Shown here piece by piece: positions 1 through 6,951 of a stretch of DNA of 18,630 nt. This DNA comes from Desulfobacterales bacterium (lineage in GTDB: Bacteria > Desulfobacterota > Desulfobacteria > Desulfobacterales > RPRI01): the NCBI GenBank assembly GCA_020052975.1, contig JAGVOC010000140.1, positions 1 to 18,630 on the forward strand. The letters run 5' to 3'. The notes under the pieces are model-generated. The model had not been told where the DNA came from. It searched no databases and saw only the letters and a list, made by a program, of their open reading frames with translations. Positions within the stretch are counted from its first letter, which is position 1, and every line of letters begins with the position of its first letter. The translations under genes were made by a program, and so were the position numbers.

Positions 1-99
1 AAGGCGCACGAATCTTGAGGAATGAAGCGTACTTTTCGTACGCTGCAATGACGAAAGATGAAGTGCAACACAGCAGAATGACTTTTTACGAAGCTGTCA
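1..99. repeat. Dispersed hairpin element at the 3' end of proS
   Basis: There is no gene here. GCGTAC (27-32) and GTACGC (38-43) form a short hairpin with a five-base loop. On the minus strand, positions 99-80 read TGACAGCTTCGTAAAAAGTC, a variant of an element that recurs in this window near 14356, 17771 and 15074. The proS stop codon (97-99) is the first triplet of this copy. No clear U-tract follows, so a terminator role is possible but not shown. Confidence 0.45.
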
Positions 100-1617
100 G
101 TATGCTTTGGCAAATATCACCCGCCCGCTGCTTTGCCCGCCGCAGCATACACATTTCCCATTTTCTGACTCCTGCCCTGAAGGAATACATCTTATAGTAA
201 CGCTCAGGTCCTCCTTTATTTTTGCCTCGCACTCATTTGCCCCGCACCAGTGAGAAAGAGCAAAGCCCCCGTGAATTTCAGGCTGCTCCTTATTAAGTGG
301 TGTAAAAAATTCATAAAAAGCCTTTCCCCCGTCTACCGATAAAGTATTTTTCTCCTTGAAAGAAACGGCTTTTTCATAGAGATTATTCTGAATGTCATCC
401 AGAATGTTTGTAATTTCTTTTACAAACAAATCCCGTTTCATAGAGATTTTTTCCCTGTGCGGCTTATCCCTTCTTGCAACATAAACGGAATCCTGGACCA
501 TGTCTCTCGGCCCGATCTCAACCCTTAAAGGAATGCCTTTCTTGATCCACTCCCATCCCCTGGCCCCCCCGGTATCCCTGTCGTCGATTTCCACCCGGAT
601 TTTCCGGTTGCAGTAGAAAACACTCTTCAGCTCCATGGCAACTTTTTGTATATATTCCATAACCTTCGGCTTATCATCCGGTGATCTGTATATCGGAATG
701 AAAACAACATGAGATGATGCAACCCTCGGAGGGAGAATTACTCCGTCATCATCCCCGTGCATCATTATGATTCCGCCTATCATCCGGGTCGAAGCTCCCC
801 ACGATACTGTCCATGCGTACTCCTCCTTCTCTTCAAAGGACTGGAACTTTATCTCGGAAGCTTTTGCAAAGTTTTGCCCCAGAAAATGAGAAGTTCCGGC
901 CTGAAGAGCCTTTCTGTCCTGCATCATCGCTTCTATGCAGAAGGTTTCAACCGCTCCGGGAAATCTCTCGGCAGCCGTTTTTCTTCCCTTTGTAACGGGC
1001 AGGGCCAGGTATTCTTCGGCAAGCCTGGCATAACAATCCAGCATCAGCAGTGTTCTCTCCATAGCCTCTTTCTCCGTAGCATGGGCGGAATGGCCTTCCT
1101 GCCATAGAAACTCGCTTGTCCGGAGGAAAATCCTGGTCCTCATCTCCCATCTTACCACATTTACCCACTGGTTGATAAGAAGCGGAAGATCCCTGTAGCT
1201 GCTCACCCATTTTGAAAAGGCGTCTCCGATGATGGTCTCGGAAGTCGGCCGCACAACCAGCGGTTCGGTTAAAGGTCCTGCAGGAACAAGCCGCCCGTCC
1301 GCGTTTTTTTCCAGCCTGTGATGGGTTACTACGGCACACTCTTTTGCAAAACCCTCAACGTGACTGGCCTCTTTTTCAAGAAACCCGAGCGGGATAAAAA
1401 GAGGGAAGTAGGCGTTTTTAACGCCTGTTTCCTTAAACATATCATCAAGTTCACGCACTATATTTTCCCACAGGGAATATCCCCATGGTTTTATAACCAT
1501 GCATCCTCTTACTGGTGATTTTTCGGCCATATCGGAGGCTTTAACGACCTGCTGATACCATTCTGAGTAATCTTCCTCTCTCGTCGGAGATATTGCGCTT
1601 TTTTCCACTTTTGCCAT
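97..1617 (-). CDS. proS: Proline--tRNA ligase, short (archaeal/eukaryote-like) type
   Basis: Charges tRNA(Pro) with proline in the cytoplasm. At 506 residues it is the compact form that lacks the inserted editing domain of the long bacterial type (about 570 residues). The class II core is visible: the RPTSE proline/ATP-binding motif (123-127), motif 2 around RTSEFLWQEGH (166-176), the GTSHFLGQNF segment (241-250) and motif 3 with DGVILPPRVA (291-300). The C-terminus carries the family's extra domain with a cysteine cluster (CVCCGG) and ends in an aromatic residue (AKAY), as is usual in this subclass. The start has AAAGG upstream. It lies 37 bases downstream of ispG on the same strand and is probably co-transcribed with it. 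The identification is secure. Confidence 0.96.
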   Translation of the reverse strand: MAKVEKSAISPTREEDYSEWYQQVVKASDMAEKSPVRGCMVIKPWGYSLWENIVRELDDMFKETGVKNAYFPLFIPLGFLEKEASHVEGFAKECAVVTHHRLEKNADGRLVPAGPLTEPLVVRPTSETIIGDAFSKWVSSYRDLPLLINQWVNVVRWEMRTRIFLRTSEFLWQEGHSAHATEKEAMERTLLMLDCYARLAEEYLALPVTKGRKTAAERFPGAVETFCIEAMMQDRKALQAGTSHFLGQNFAKASEIKFQSFEEKEEYAWTVSWGASTRMIGGIIMMHGDDDGVILPPRVASSHVVFIPIYRSPDDKPKVMEYIQKVAMELKSVFYCNRKIRVEIDDRDTGGARGWEWIKKGIPLRVEIGPRDMVQDSVYVARRDKPHREKISMKRDLFVKEITNILDDIQNNLYEKAVSFKEKNTLSVDGGKAFYEFFTPLNKEQPEIHGGFALSHWCGANECEAKIKEDLSVTIRCIPSGQESENGKCVCCGGQSSGRVIFAKAY

Positions 1618-1654
1618 GTTACCCTTTCAATAATTTCAGTTGCTTGTTAACAGT

Positions 1655-2743
1655 TTATTCTCTTTTTCCGGAAACATTTTCTGATATTTTTGCAACTTCT
1701 TCAAGAAGAACATCCACCAGCATTTCCTGGGGAAATTTTTTTACAACTTTCCCCTTTTTAAAAAGTATGCCTGTGCCATCTCCCCCTGCAACACCGATAT
1801 CAGCCTCTTTTGCCTCACCCGGCCCGTTAACAACACATCCCATAACAGCCAGCTTTACATAGACAGGGTTTGATAAAAGGGCTTTTTCGACACGCTCGAC
1901 TATGTCAAAAAGGTTTATGTTGCACCGGCCGCATGTGGGGCAGGATATAATCTCGGGCCCGCGCTTTCTTATATCAAGGGCTTTTAATATCTCATATCCG
2001 GCCCGGACTTCTTCAACCGGATCTCTTGTTAAAGATACACGAATCGTATCACCGATACCTTCTGCAAGAAGCATCCCGATTCCAAGAGCCGATTTGACAA
2101 TGCCTGGGAAAAGGGCGCCTGCTTCAGTGACCCCGACATGCAGGGGAAGATCGGTTTTTCGGGAAAGAAGCCTGTAGGCTTCCACTGTCCTGAACACATC
2201 CGATGCTTTTATTGAAATCTTTATCTCATGGAAATCAAGAGATCTCAATTTCTCAACATGCCGCACAGCGCTTTCAACCATTGCTTCGGGAGTAGCGCCA
2301 TTATACTTTTTCAGGAGCGCCTTTTCAAGAGAGCCTGAATTAACTCCTATTCTAATCGGTATGTTGAAATCTTTTGCACAGTCAACAACCTTTTTCAGTT
2401 TTGCTGCTGCTCCTATGTTTCCGGGATTTATTCTCAGCCCGTCAGCGCCTGCCTTCGCTGAAGCAATTGCAAGACGGTAATCAAAATGTATATCGGCTAT
2501 GAGCGGAATTGAAATTTGCTTCTTTATTGTTGAAATTGCACGGGCAGAGTCCATATCCGGTACTGCAACCCTCACGATTTCACAACCTGCCGCTTCAAGC
2601 CGGCTGATCTGCGCAACTGTTGCTTCAATATCGCAGGTAAAGGTATTTGTCATGGACTGCACGGCAATCGGCGCCATCCCGCCAATCTTTACCTTTCCGA
2701 CCGATATCTGCCGGGTTATTTTTCTCTGAATTGAAAACGGCAT
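1655..2743 (-). CDS. ispG: 4-hydroxy-3-methylbut-2-en-1-yl diphosphate synthase (IspG/GcpE)
   Basis: Catalyses the penultimate step of the MEP (non-mevalonate) isoprenoid pathway, the reductive conversion of MEcPP to HMBPP, using a [4Fe-4S] cluster. The 362-residue length fits the short bacterial form. The N-terminal TIM-barrel part shows VGGMAPIAVQSMTNT-like signature residues (KIGGMAPIAVQSMT). The cluster ligands are visible as CPTC (Cys268, Cys271) and MGCVVNGPGEA (Cys303, with the following Glu), the same spacing as in E. coli IspG. The ATG at 2743 has a weak GGTGAT upstream. proS follows 37 bases downstream. The accessory island begins immediately upstream of this gene. Confidence 0.97.
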   Translation of the reverse strand: MPFSIQRKITRQISVGKVKIGGMAPIAVQSMTNTFTCDIEATVAQISRLEAAGCEIVRVAVPDMDSARAISTIKKQISIPLIADIHFDYRLAIASAKAGADGLRINPGNIGAAAKLKKVVDCAKDFNIPIRIGVNSGSLEKALLKKYNGATPEAMVESAVRHVEKLRSLDFHEIKISIKASDVFRTVEAYRLLSRKTDLPLHVGVTEAGALFPGIVKSALGIGMLLAEGIGDTIRVSLTRDPVEEVRAGYEILKALDIRKRGPEIISCPTCGRCNINLFDIVERVEKALLSNPVYVKLAVMGCVVNGPGEAKEADIGVAGGDGTGILFKKGKVVKKFPQEMLVDVLLEEVAKISENVSGKRE

Positions 2744-2831
2744 AAAACATCACCGGAATAGAGTTTTTAAGCATTTTTTAACTAAGTGGATTATCTTTTA
2801 CTATCAGACAGTTTGTTCTTATTCAAGTTAA

Positions 2832-2978
2832 TTTGCGGATTCGTGGGTCGGTGTCAGGGAACCGGGTTATTCTGGAGCAGATGTTGTGCGATACCTTGGT
2901 GTTACGAACTCTTGCTTGACGCATTTGATATCAGCAGATGGGAAACAGGATACAGATGACATGAATTTAGAGTTGTGA
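2832..2978 (+). pseudogene. 3' remnant of a REP-associated tyrosine (Y1) transposase
   Basis: An open frame of about 48 codons ends at a TGA (2976-2978) and has no start. It contains VREPGYSGADVVRYLGV followed by a short acidic tail (TDDMNLEL). This resembles the C-terminal helix-turn-helix tail (pattern: aromatic/VREXG, then an IA/VxYLGVT segment) found after the Y1 domain in many RAYT (IS200-like) transposases of Desulfobacterota. The catalytic HUH and Tyr parts are absent, so this would be a dead 3' fragment. A REP-like inverted repeat lies about 900 bases downstream. The assignment rests on remembered family patterns, not on a search. Confidence 0.5.
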
Positions 2979-3006
2979 ATGTTCTGCTCGAACGTTCCCT
3001 ATTCTG

Positions 3007-3029
3007 ACAGGAACAGGCAGCACCGGCAT
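3007..3029 (-). pseudogene. intI: Truncated integron integrase start, copy 1 (about 8 codons)
   Basis: On the minus strand an AGGAGG (3045-3040) precedes ATG (3029-3027) by ten bases. The frame reads MPVLPVPV and then leaves the homology shared with copy 2, running to a stop in unrelated sequence. It is placed divergently from the cassettes and about 150 bases from the attI core, as expected for intI. Alone it would be unrecognisable. The call depends on the longer fragment in copy 2. Confidence 0.45.
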
Positions 3030-3180
3030 TGATCAGAAACCTCCTAAGCATATAAATTTGATATTGAACAACTTAATTAAAGCAATAATATCAAATAGAT
3101 TTGTCAACAAAATTAGAAAGTTGATATTGACACTCTCAGGAACTTCCTGATATTGAAGGGAAACTATTCAATATATTGTT
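3007..3180 (+). repeat. 174-bp direct repeat, copy 1 (intI start plus attI)
   Basis: Matches 5066-5239 with a constant offset of 2059 and about seven substitutions (roughly 96% identity, no gaps). Homology stops at the GTT of the recombination core at the right end and about eight codons into the truncated integrase frame at the left end. It contains three copies of TGATATTGA (3059-3067, 3122-3130, 3148-3156) and the palindrome TCAGGAA-C-TTCCTGA (3137-3151). Confidence 0.9.
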
Positions 3181-3184
3181 GGGT
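3100..3184 (+). other. Putative attI recombination site, copy 1
   Basis: The core GTTGGGT (3178-3184) fits GTTRRRY and marks the left edge of cassette 1. Upstream are two TGATATTGA direct repeats and the TCAGGAA/TTCCTGA palindrome, candidates for the accessory integrase-binding direct repeats that distinguish attI from attC. There is no R''-L''/L'-R' hairpin like those of the three attC sites. A TTGACA (3127-3132) could be the -35 box of a cassette promoter, but no good -10 box lies at proper spacing. Confidence 0.55.
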
Positions 3185-3271
3185 GTATAATGTGTAAACA
3201 ACACCGATTATTAAGCCGACAATAGTTCCAATAATTTGAGCGAACATTATTCCGAAATTAAAAGGCTCCTT

Positions 3272-3793
3272 ATGGACAACACCATTGTTGCATCTTTGAT
3301 TGGCGTAGCTGGCGGACTTCTCGGCGTATTGGTCGGAACCCGGCTCAGTAAAAACGTTGCTCTTGATACGGCCGAACTCACCTATAAACAAGCTGTTGAT
3401 ATTATGCGAAGGGAGGACTTCAATAAAGCCGCTGCAGTTTTCAAAAATACCTTTCTTCCGGAAATCGTCTATCTTAAACACAATGCGGTTCTTGGAGAAA
3501 TCTCTGGTCGCACTGATAGTATCGCCGATCTCTTGAAATCTGGCTATATTCGCAGGCACTTGGGGGCTTTTGAAACCTTCCGGGCTATTCTCCCCCCCGA
3601 AGATCGGCGGGACATTCAAAGAGCTTGGGATGAATATTGCCATCCAGACGATATACCCGAATGCGAGGACACGAAAAGAGATCATGTTTTTAACGCTTAT
3701 TCCCATATTAAGGATGTTTCTGGTGAAGAAGCGGCCAAGAAGGTTGCTCTTGAAAAACTTAACAATATTATGAAGTTTGCTGTTTTTAAATAA
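3272..3793 (+). CDS. Integron cassette 1 protein, small membrane-anchored, unknown function
   Basis: A 173-residue protein I do not recognise. The N-terminus has one hydrophobic, glycine-rich segment (about residues 5-21, VASLIGVAGGLLGVLVG), probably a membrane anchor. The rest is soluble, helical and charged (AVDIMRREDFNKAAAVFK and onwards), with an acidic stretch PDDIPECED near residue 135. ATG 3272 has AAGG six bases upstream. A TTG at 3236 in the same frame lacks an SD. The stop lies 17 bases before the attC1 R'' box and the start 88-93 bases after the attI core, a typical cassette layout. No promoter of its own is evident, so expression would depend on a promoter in or near attI. Confidence 0.72.
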   Translation: MDNTIVASLIGVAGGLLGVLVGTRLSKNVALDTAELTYKQAVDIMRREDFNKAAAVFKNTFLPEIVYLKHNAVLGEISGRTDSIADLLKSGYIRRHLGAFETFRAILPPEDRRDIQRAWDEYCHPDDIPECEDTKRDHVFNAYSHIKDVSGEEAAKKVALEKLNNIMKFAVFK

Positions 3794-3810
3794 GTTCATG
3801 GTGTTGCGTC

Positions 3811-3864
3811 TCCCAACAAGTCATCGGAGCGGACGGAATACCGCCGCTCAATTTTACGTTCGAC
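3811..3864 (+). other. attC1 recombination site (59-base-element type)
   Basis: R'' is TCCCAAC (3811-3817) and the R' core is GTTCGAC (3858-3864). Between them, five-base spacers (AAGTC and TTTAC) flank the L boxes, and a stem GAGCGG-a-CGG / CCG-CCGCTC closes an AATA loop with one extrahelical A. R'' is complementary to the start of cassette 1 (GTTGGGT) except for one base, as expected for a cassette end. The base pairs after GTT (CGAC) deviate from RRRY, suggesting that what follows is not a standard cassette. Confidence 0.8.
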
Positions 3865-3877
3865 TGATGGATAAACA

Positions 3878-3998
3878 GAAAAGGGGTCAAATCTACTATT
3901 GACCCATGGCAGATAAAATGTGACGGAAAGATTAAAAAACAGATAGGGAAGATACAAGACCGTATTGATAAGAGTCAAAGGCAGACTTGACCCCTTTC
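3878..3998. repeat. REP/MITE-like inverted repeat element
   Basis: The ends are inverted: GAAAAGGGGTCAAATCT (3878-3894) against AGACTTGACCCCTTTC (3983-3998), 15-16 matching bases. The left end also forms its own hairpin, GGGTCAA (3884-3890) with TTGACCC (3899-3905). Ends of the type AGGGGTCAA(A/G)TCT are familiar from REP-like elements mobilised by Y1 transposases in this bacterial group (remembered, not searched). The 120-bp body codes for nothing I can recognise. It sits just after attC1 and before the hydrolase. Confidence 0.6.
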
Positions 3999-4064
3999 TG
4001 GCCCATGAGCTCTCATGGTGTTACCCTTAACGTTGAAAAAAATGATTTGAAGCAAGGAAGTATC

Positions 4065-4886
4065 ATGATCCGTGCGTTTATCATTTGCCTCGTTTTTTTG
4101 TCGTGTGTTTCCTGTGCCCACAGCCCAGCTCCTGAAGGACTGCTCCGTGATCCGGACATCGTATCCTTTGAAAGTTCGGAAGCAAAACTCTTCGGCGCTT
4201 CGCTTTTGCTGACCGGCTGGCTACAGAAGCCTGCCGGCGACGGACCTTTCCCCGCCATAGTACTGCTCCACGGTTGCGGAGGGGTGCAGCCCAAGCGTGA
4301 CCATCTCTGGGCAGAACGACTGGTAAGCTGGGGCTATGTCACCCTGCAGGTGGACAGCTTCCAACCGCGCGGTATCACCAGCGTCTGTACGATGGGAGGG
4401 AAAGAGGCTGCTGATATGCTTGTGCGAAGGGTTACCGATGCCTATGACACACGACACTATCTGACCGGCTTGCCATTTGTTGACAGCAAACGAATTGCCG
4501 TCATGGGATGGTCCAACGGCGGAGCCACCACCCTCAATGCGCTCTATCCGAAGCGGGACGATCCGTTCCATGCTGCCGTTGCCATGTACCCTTCCTGCCG
4601 GAAGTCTTTGGCCGACCTCAACGCGCCGTTGCTGATTCTGATCGGGGCAAAGGATGACTGGACCCCCGCCGAACGTTGTGTATCGATGATGCCATCGGGA
4701 AAAAGCAATTTTGAAGTTGCCTTGCAGGTATATCCGGATGCCTACCATGCCTACGACACGATCGGCAAATCACGTGAGGTGAAGGGGTCTCAGGGGAGCA
4801 GCCATCATCTGGAACACAACCCGATTGCCGAAAAGGACTCAATCGTCAGGGTGAGGGAGTTCTTAGGGAAATACCTACAGCGGTAA
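4065..4886 (+). CDS. Dienelactone hydrolase family protein with signal peptide (possible lipoprotein)
   Basis: An alpha/beta-hydrolase of 273 residues. Residues 1-17 form a signal sequence ending in FLSCVSC. The Cys could be lipidated, although the -3 position is not a perfect lipobox, so periplasmic or outer-membrane-anchored location is likely. Fold landmarks are the oxyanion-region HGCGG, the nucleophile elbow GWSNGG (Ser150), the acid in IGAKDDW (Asp197 or Asp198) and His228 in YPDAYHAYD, a complete Ser-Asp-His triad. True dienelactone hydrolases use Cys, so Ser points to a general esterase. ATG 4065 has AAGGAAG just upstream. An in-frame ATG at 3987 lies inside the REP-like end and would mask the signal peptide. 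No attC was found after it, so it may not be a cassette. The substrate is unknown. Confidence 0.85.
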   Translation: MIRAFIICLVFLSCVSCAHSPAPEGLLRDPDIVSFESSEAKLFGASLLLTGWLQKPAGDGPFPAIVLLHGCGGVQPKRDHLWAERLVSWGYVTLQVDSFQPRGITSVCTMGGKEAADMLVRRVTDAYDTRHYLTGLPFVDSKRIAVMGWSNGGATTLNALYPKRDDPFHAAVAMYPSCRKSLADLNAPLLILIGAKDDWTPAERCVSMMPSGKSNFEVALQVYPDAYHAYDTIGKSREVKGSQGSSHHLEHNPIAEKDSIVRVREFLGKYLQR

Positions 4887-4998
4887 ACAGAATGCAATCA
4901 ACAAGGCAGATTTTAACATAGATTCGGCAGTTGATCTCTGTTTGCAATTAGTGAGTCAGACCAATTCCTGCGCGTATGACGTCCATTGTAACAATCTC

Positions 4999-5088
4999 CT
5001 TATAGTCCGCATGCTGTATCGGCGCAACGGCTCGTTTTTCGAGAAATGCGTCAAACCTCGTCAGAACAGGAACAGGCAGCATCGGTAT
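4999..5088 (-). pseudogene. intI: Truncated integron integrase N-terminus, copy 2
   Basis: Reading on the minus strand from 5088: IPMLPVPVLTRFDAFLEKR, then AVAPIQHADYK, after which the frame enters unrelated residues and stops near 4953. The pattern LTRFDxxLxxK followed about ten residues later by HxxYK resembles the N-terminal SAM-like DNA-binding segment of integron/Xer-type tyrosine recombinases in this group. All catalytic residues (Arg, His, Tyr) are missing. The start codon is ATA here where copy 1 has ATG, although an ATG two codons on remains. The AGGAGG is preserved. It sits divergent to attI and the cassettes, which is the normal intI position. Confidence 0.6.
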
Positions 5089-5239
5089 TGATCAGAAACC
5101 TCCTAAGTATATAAATTTGATATTGAACAACTTAATTAAAACAATAATATCAGATAGATTTGTCAACAAAATTAGAAAGTTGATATTGACACTCTCAGGA
5201 ACTTTCTGATATTGAAGGGAAATTATTCAATATATTGTT
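5066..5239 (+). repeat. 174-bp direct repeat, copy 2 (intI start plus attI)
   Basis: Second copy of 3007-3180, about 96% identical without gaps. It keeps all three TGATATTGA repeats. The palindrome is slightly decayed (TCAGGAA-C-TTTCTGA). The homology ends exactly at the GTT of the next core, so the repeat boundary coincides with the strand-exchange point. Confidence 0.9.
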
Positions 5240-5243
5240 AGAT
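5159..5243 (+). other. Putative attI recombination site, copy 2
   Basis: The core GTTAGAT (5237-5243) is the exact reverse complement of the R'' box of attC2 (ATCTAAC), so cassette 2 starts here. Upstream direct repeats and TTGACA match copy 1. It does not have an attC-like fold. Two attI-like platforms in one array is unusual. Confidence 0.55.
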
Positions 5244-5258
5244 TTCGAGGAAGAATAG

Positions 5259-6146
5259 ATGAGCTTGGACGCTCCAATTCCCCTTCCACCTGAAATTAGT
5301 AAGGAGCAATTGGAAAGGTGCCGTCAGGCAGGTGATTTCTGCCCGGTATTCTTTGAATGGTACAAATATGTTGGGCTCCTGTGCAACTTTTGTGCTTCAA
5401 TTCGCCCAGATTCTCCATCCGTTCGCAAACTTCCTGCTCTACATTATGCTGTGTTGGTGGGGCTTTTGAATCGTTGCACTCGCCTCATGCTCGCGAATGT
5501 AGCCTTATCTCATGATGGCCTCTTTGGAGAAACAACGTCAATACTCGACAGATGCATCTTTGAGTCCGCAATAAAAACCATTTGGCTCTCTGTACACTGT
5601 GATGAGGGGTACTTTCGCAGGTTTATTGCGGATGGCCTAAAGACCGAAGTCGAATTCAAGACCTTGATCGGCCAGATGATCTCGGAGCGCGGCGGGGTGC
5701 AGTTCGAAATTGAATCGAGAATGTTAGAGTCGATCAACAACTATATTGCAAGTTCCGGTCTTTCAGAAGAGGAGATCGTTCAATCAAAGAAACTTCCGGA
5801 TCTTGCCTCCATGATAAAATCGATTGGTGGTAACCGGTTACTTTATATTGCTGGGCAAAAGATGGGATCTCATCATATACACGGTACGTGGCCGAGTCTT
5901 CGTTTCCATTATCTCGATGAGCATGACAGTTTTCTTGCACCGCGTGATCACGATTGCCCAACACACGTGAATCAATATGCTTACATATCGATCTTTCTGA
6001 TACACACTATGCGAGCCTTCATAGAATATATTTGTCCGGGGCAGGAAGACGCAGAAATATTCACGGATTTGTTCGACTCAATCGAGAACGAGATAAGAAA
6101 CCTATATTCCGAAGTTGTTGGGAACGACTTTGAGGAGGATAACTAA
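5259..6146 (+). CDS. Integron cassette 2 protein, DUF5677-like, unknown function
   Basis: A 295-residue, mostly alpha-helical soluble protein with no signal peptide. The central part (about residues 65-125) has the spacing of helices with a conserved R..FE..IKTIWL and a later RRFIADGLK seen in DUF5677-type proteins. HHIHGTWPSL (about 206-215) and DHDCPTHVNQYAYIS follow. The family call is tentative and no biochemical role is assigned. ATG 5259 has GAGGAAG at ideal spacing and begins 22 bases after the attI core. The TAA ends immediately at the attC2 R'' box, so the ORF fills the cassette tightly. Such cassette proteins are often suspected of defence or stress roles, but nothing in the sequence proves that here. 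Confidence 0.75.
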   Translation: MSLDAPIPLPPEISKEQLERCRQAGDFCPVFFEWYKYVGLLCNFCASIRPDSPSVRKLPALHYAVLVGLLNRCTRLMLANVALSHDGLFGETTSILDRCIFESAIKTIWLSVHCDEGYFRRFIADGLKTEVEFKTLIGQMISERGGVQFEIESRMLESINNYIASSGLSEEEIVQSKKLPDLASMIKSIGGNRLLYIAGQKMGSHHIHGTWPSLRFHYLDEHDSFLAPRDHDCPTHVNQYAYISIFLIHTMRAFIEYICPGQEDAEIFTDLFDSIENEIRNLYSEVVGNDFEEDN

Positions 6147-6218
6147 ATCTAACAAATCGCTGGAGAAAACGACGGGAAAACGATGGCGCGTTTCCCGCGT
6201 CTCAGCTCCATGTTAGCC
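6147..6218 (+). other. attC2 recombination site
   Basis: R'' ATCTAAC (6147-6153) and R' GTTAGCC (6212-6218), with CTAAC/GTTAG paired. Five-base spacers (AAATC, TCCAT) flank L boxes GCTG/CAGC. The stem continues through GAG/CTC and ACG/CGT to CGGGAAA/TTTCCCG, with unpaired bases only on the left arm, the asymmetry expected of attC. R'' is perfectly complementary to the start of cassette 2 (GTTAGAT). Confidence 0.85.
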
Positions 6219-6233
6219 ATTTTAGGAATATGT

Positions 6234-6947
6234 ATGCGTTATCAGGGGAAAATTACTATTTGGAAAGATGAAAAAGGATTTGGATTTGTCAACATGAATG
6301 CCACTGGAGAAAAGGCATTTGTTCATATAAAATCTTTTTCCAGCCGTTCGAAAAGACCAGTCGAGGGTGATAGAATCACATACGAGCTGAAAATGGATGA
6401 GAATAATCGTATGCGTGCTGAAAACATTAGATTTGCAGGTGAGCAAGCAACATCCACTAATTCCTCTAAATCAATATCGATTGAAAGTACCCTCATGAAA
6501 AAACTTTTACTCGTTGCGGTGGCTCTATTCCTTGGTTATATGTTTTTTAATGGTCCACCCACATTTACATCAAATGAAGATCCGTCTTCAATTGCAGAAC
6601 AAAGCACAGATATATCGGATGCAATCATAGCTAATGCATTCTCAAATCATCAAAGCAATTTACAAATTTCTGGCCAAGGTGTCGTCACGAGACTGTTGCC
6701 AGACGACAACAGTGGCAGCAGACATCAAAAATTCATAATTAAGTTATCTTCTGGTCAAACGCTCTTAATTTCACATAACATCGATCTTGCACCTATAATT
6801 AGTTCTCTTAGAGAAGGAGATGCTGTTCAGTTTTACGGCGAATATGAATGGAATGAAAAAGGAGGCATTTTACATTGGACACATCGAGATCCGAATGGCT
6901 CTCACGTGGCAGGTTGGCTGCAACACCAAGGTCAAAGGTATCAATGA
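6234..6947 (+). CDS. Integron cassette 3 protein: cold-shock domain, TM helix, DUF3465
   Basis: A 237-residue fusion. Residues 1-67 are a cold-shock (CSD) OB-fold with RNP1-like KGFGFVN (14-20) and RNP2-like AFVHI (28-32), a single-stranded nucleic-acid binder. A short linker leads to one hydrophobic helix (about 90-105, LLLVAVALFLGYMFF). Residues about 135-237 match DUF3465: HQKF (164-167), HNIDLAP (181-187), GEYEWN (202-207) and HWTHRDP (214-220). The predicted topology is a cytoplasmic CSD with DUF3465 outside the inner membrane. ATG 6234 has AGGA six bases upstream and lies about 20 bases after the attC2 crossover. Earlier in-frame ATGs lie inside attC2. The stop is four bases before the attC3 R'' box. 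Confidence 0.85.
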   Translation: MRYQGKITIWKDEKGFGFVNMNATGEKAFVHIKSFSSRSKRPVEGDRITYELKMDENNRMRAENIRFAGEQATSTNSSKSISIESTLMKKLLLVAVALFLGYMFFNGPPTFTSNEDPSSIAEQSTDISDAIIANAFSNHQSNLQISGQGVVTRLLPDDNSGSRHQKFIIKLSSGQTLLISHNIDLAPIISSLREGDAVQFYGEYEWNEKGGILHWTHRDPNGSHVAGWLQHQGQRYQ

Positions 6948-6951
6948 CCCC

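Noticed and set aside
15..197. 60-codon plus-strand frame at the left edge
   Set aside because: It overlaps the proS 3' end antisense and has no RBS or motif.
3164..3799. 211-codon minus-strand frame across cassette 1
   Set aside because: It ends inside the attI repeat and runs against cassette orientation; the plus frame has an RBS and sits correctly between attI and attC1.
4896..4936. AATCAAC...GTTGATC inverted pair after the hydrolase, a possible attC
   Set aside because: Only 41 bases long, no L boxes, and neither core fits RYYYAAC/GTTRRRY fully.
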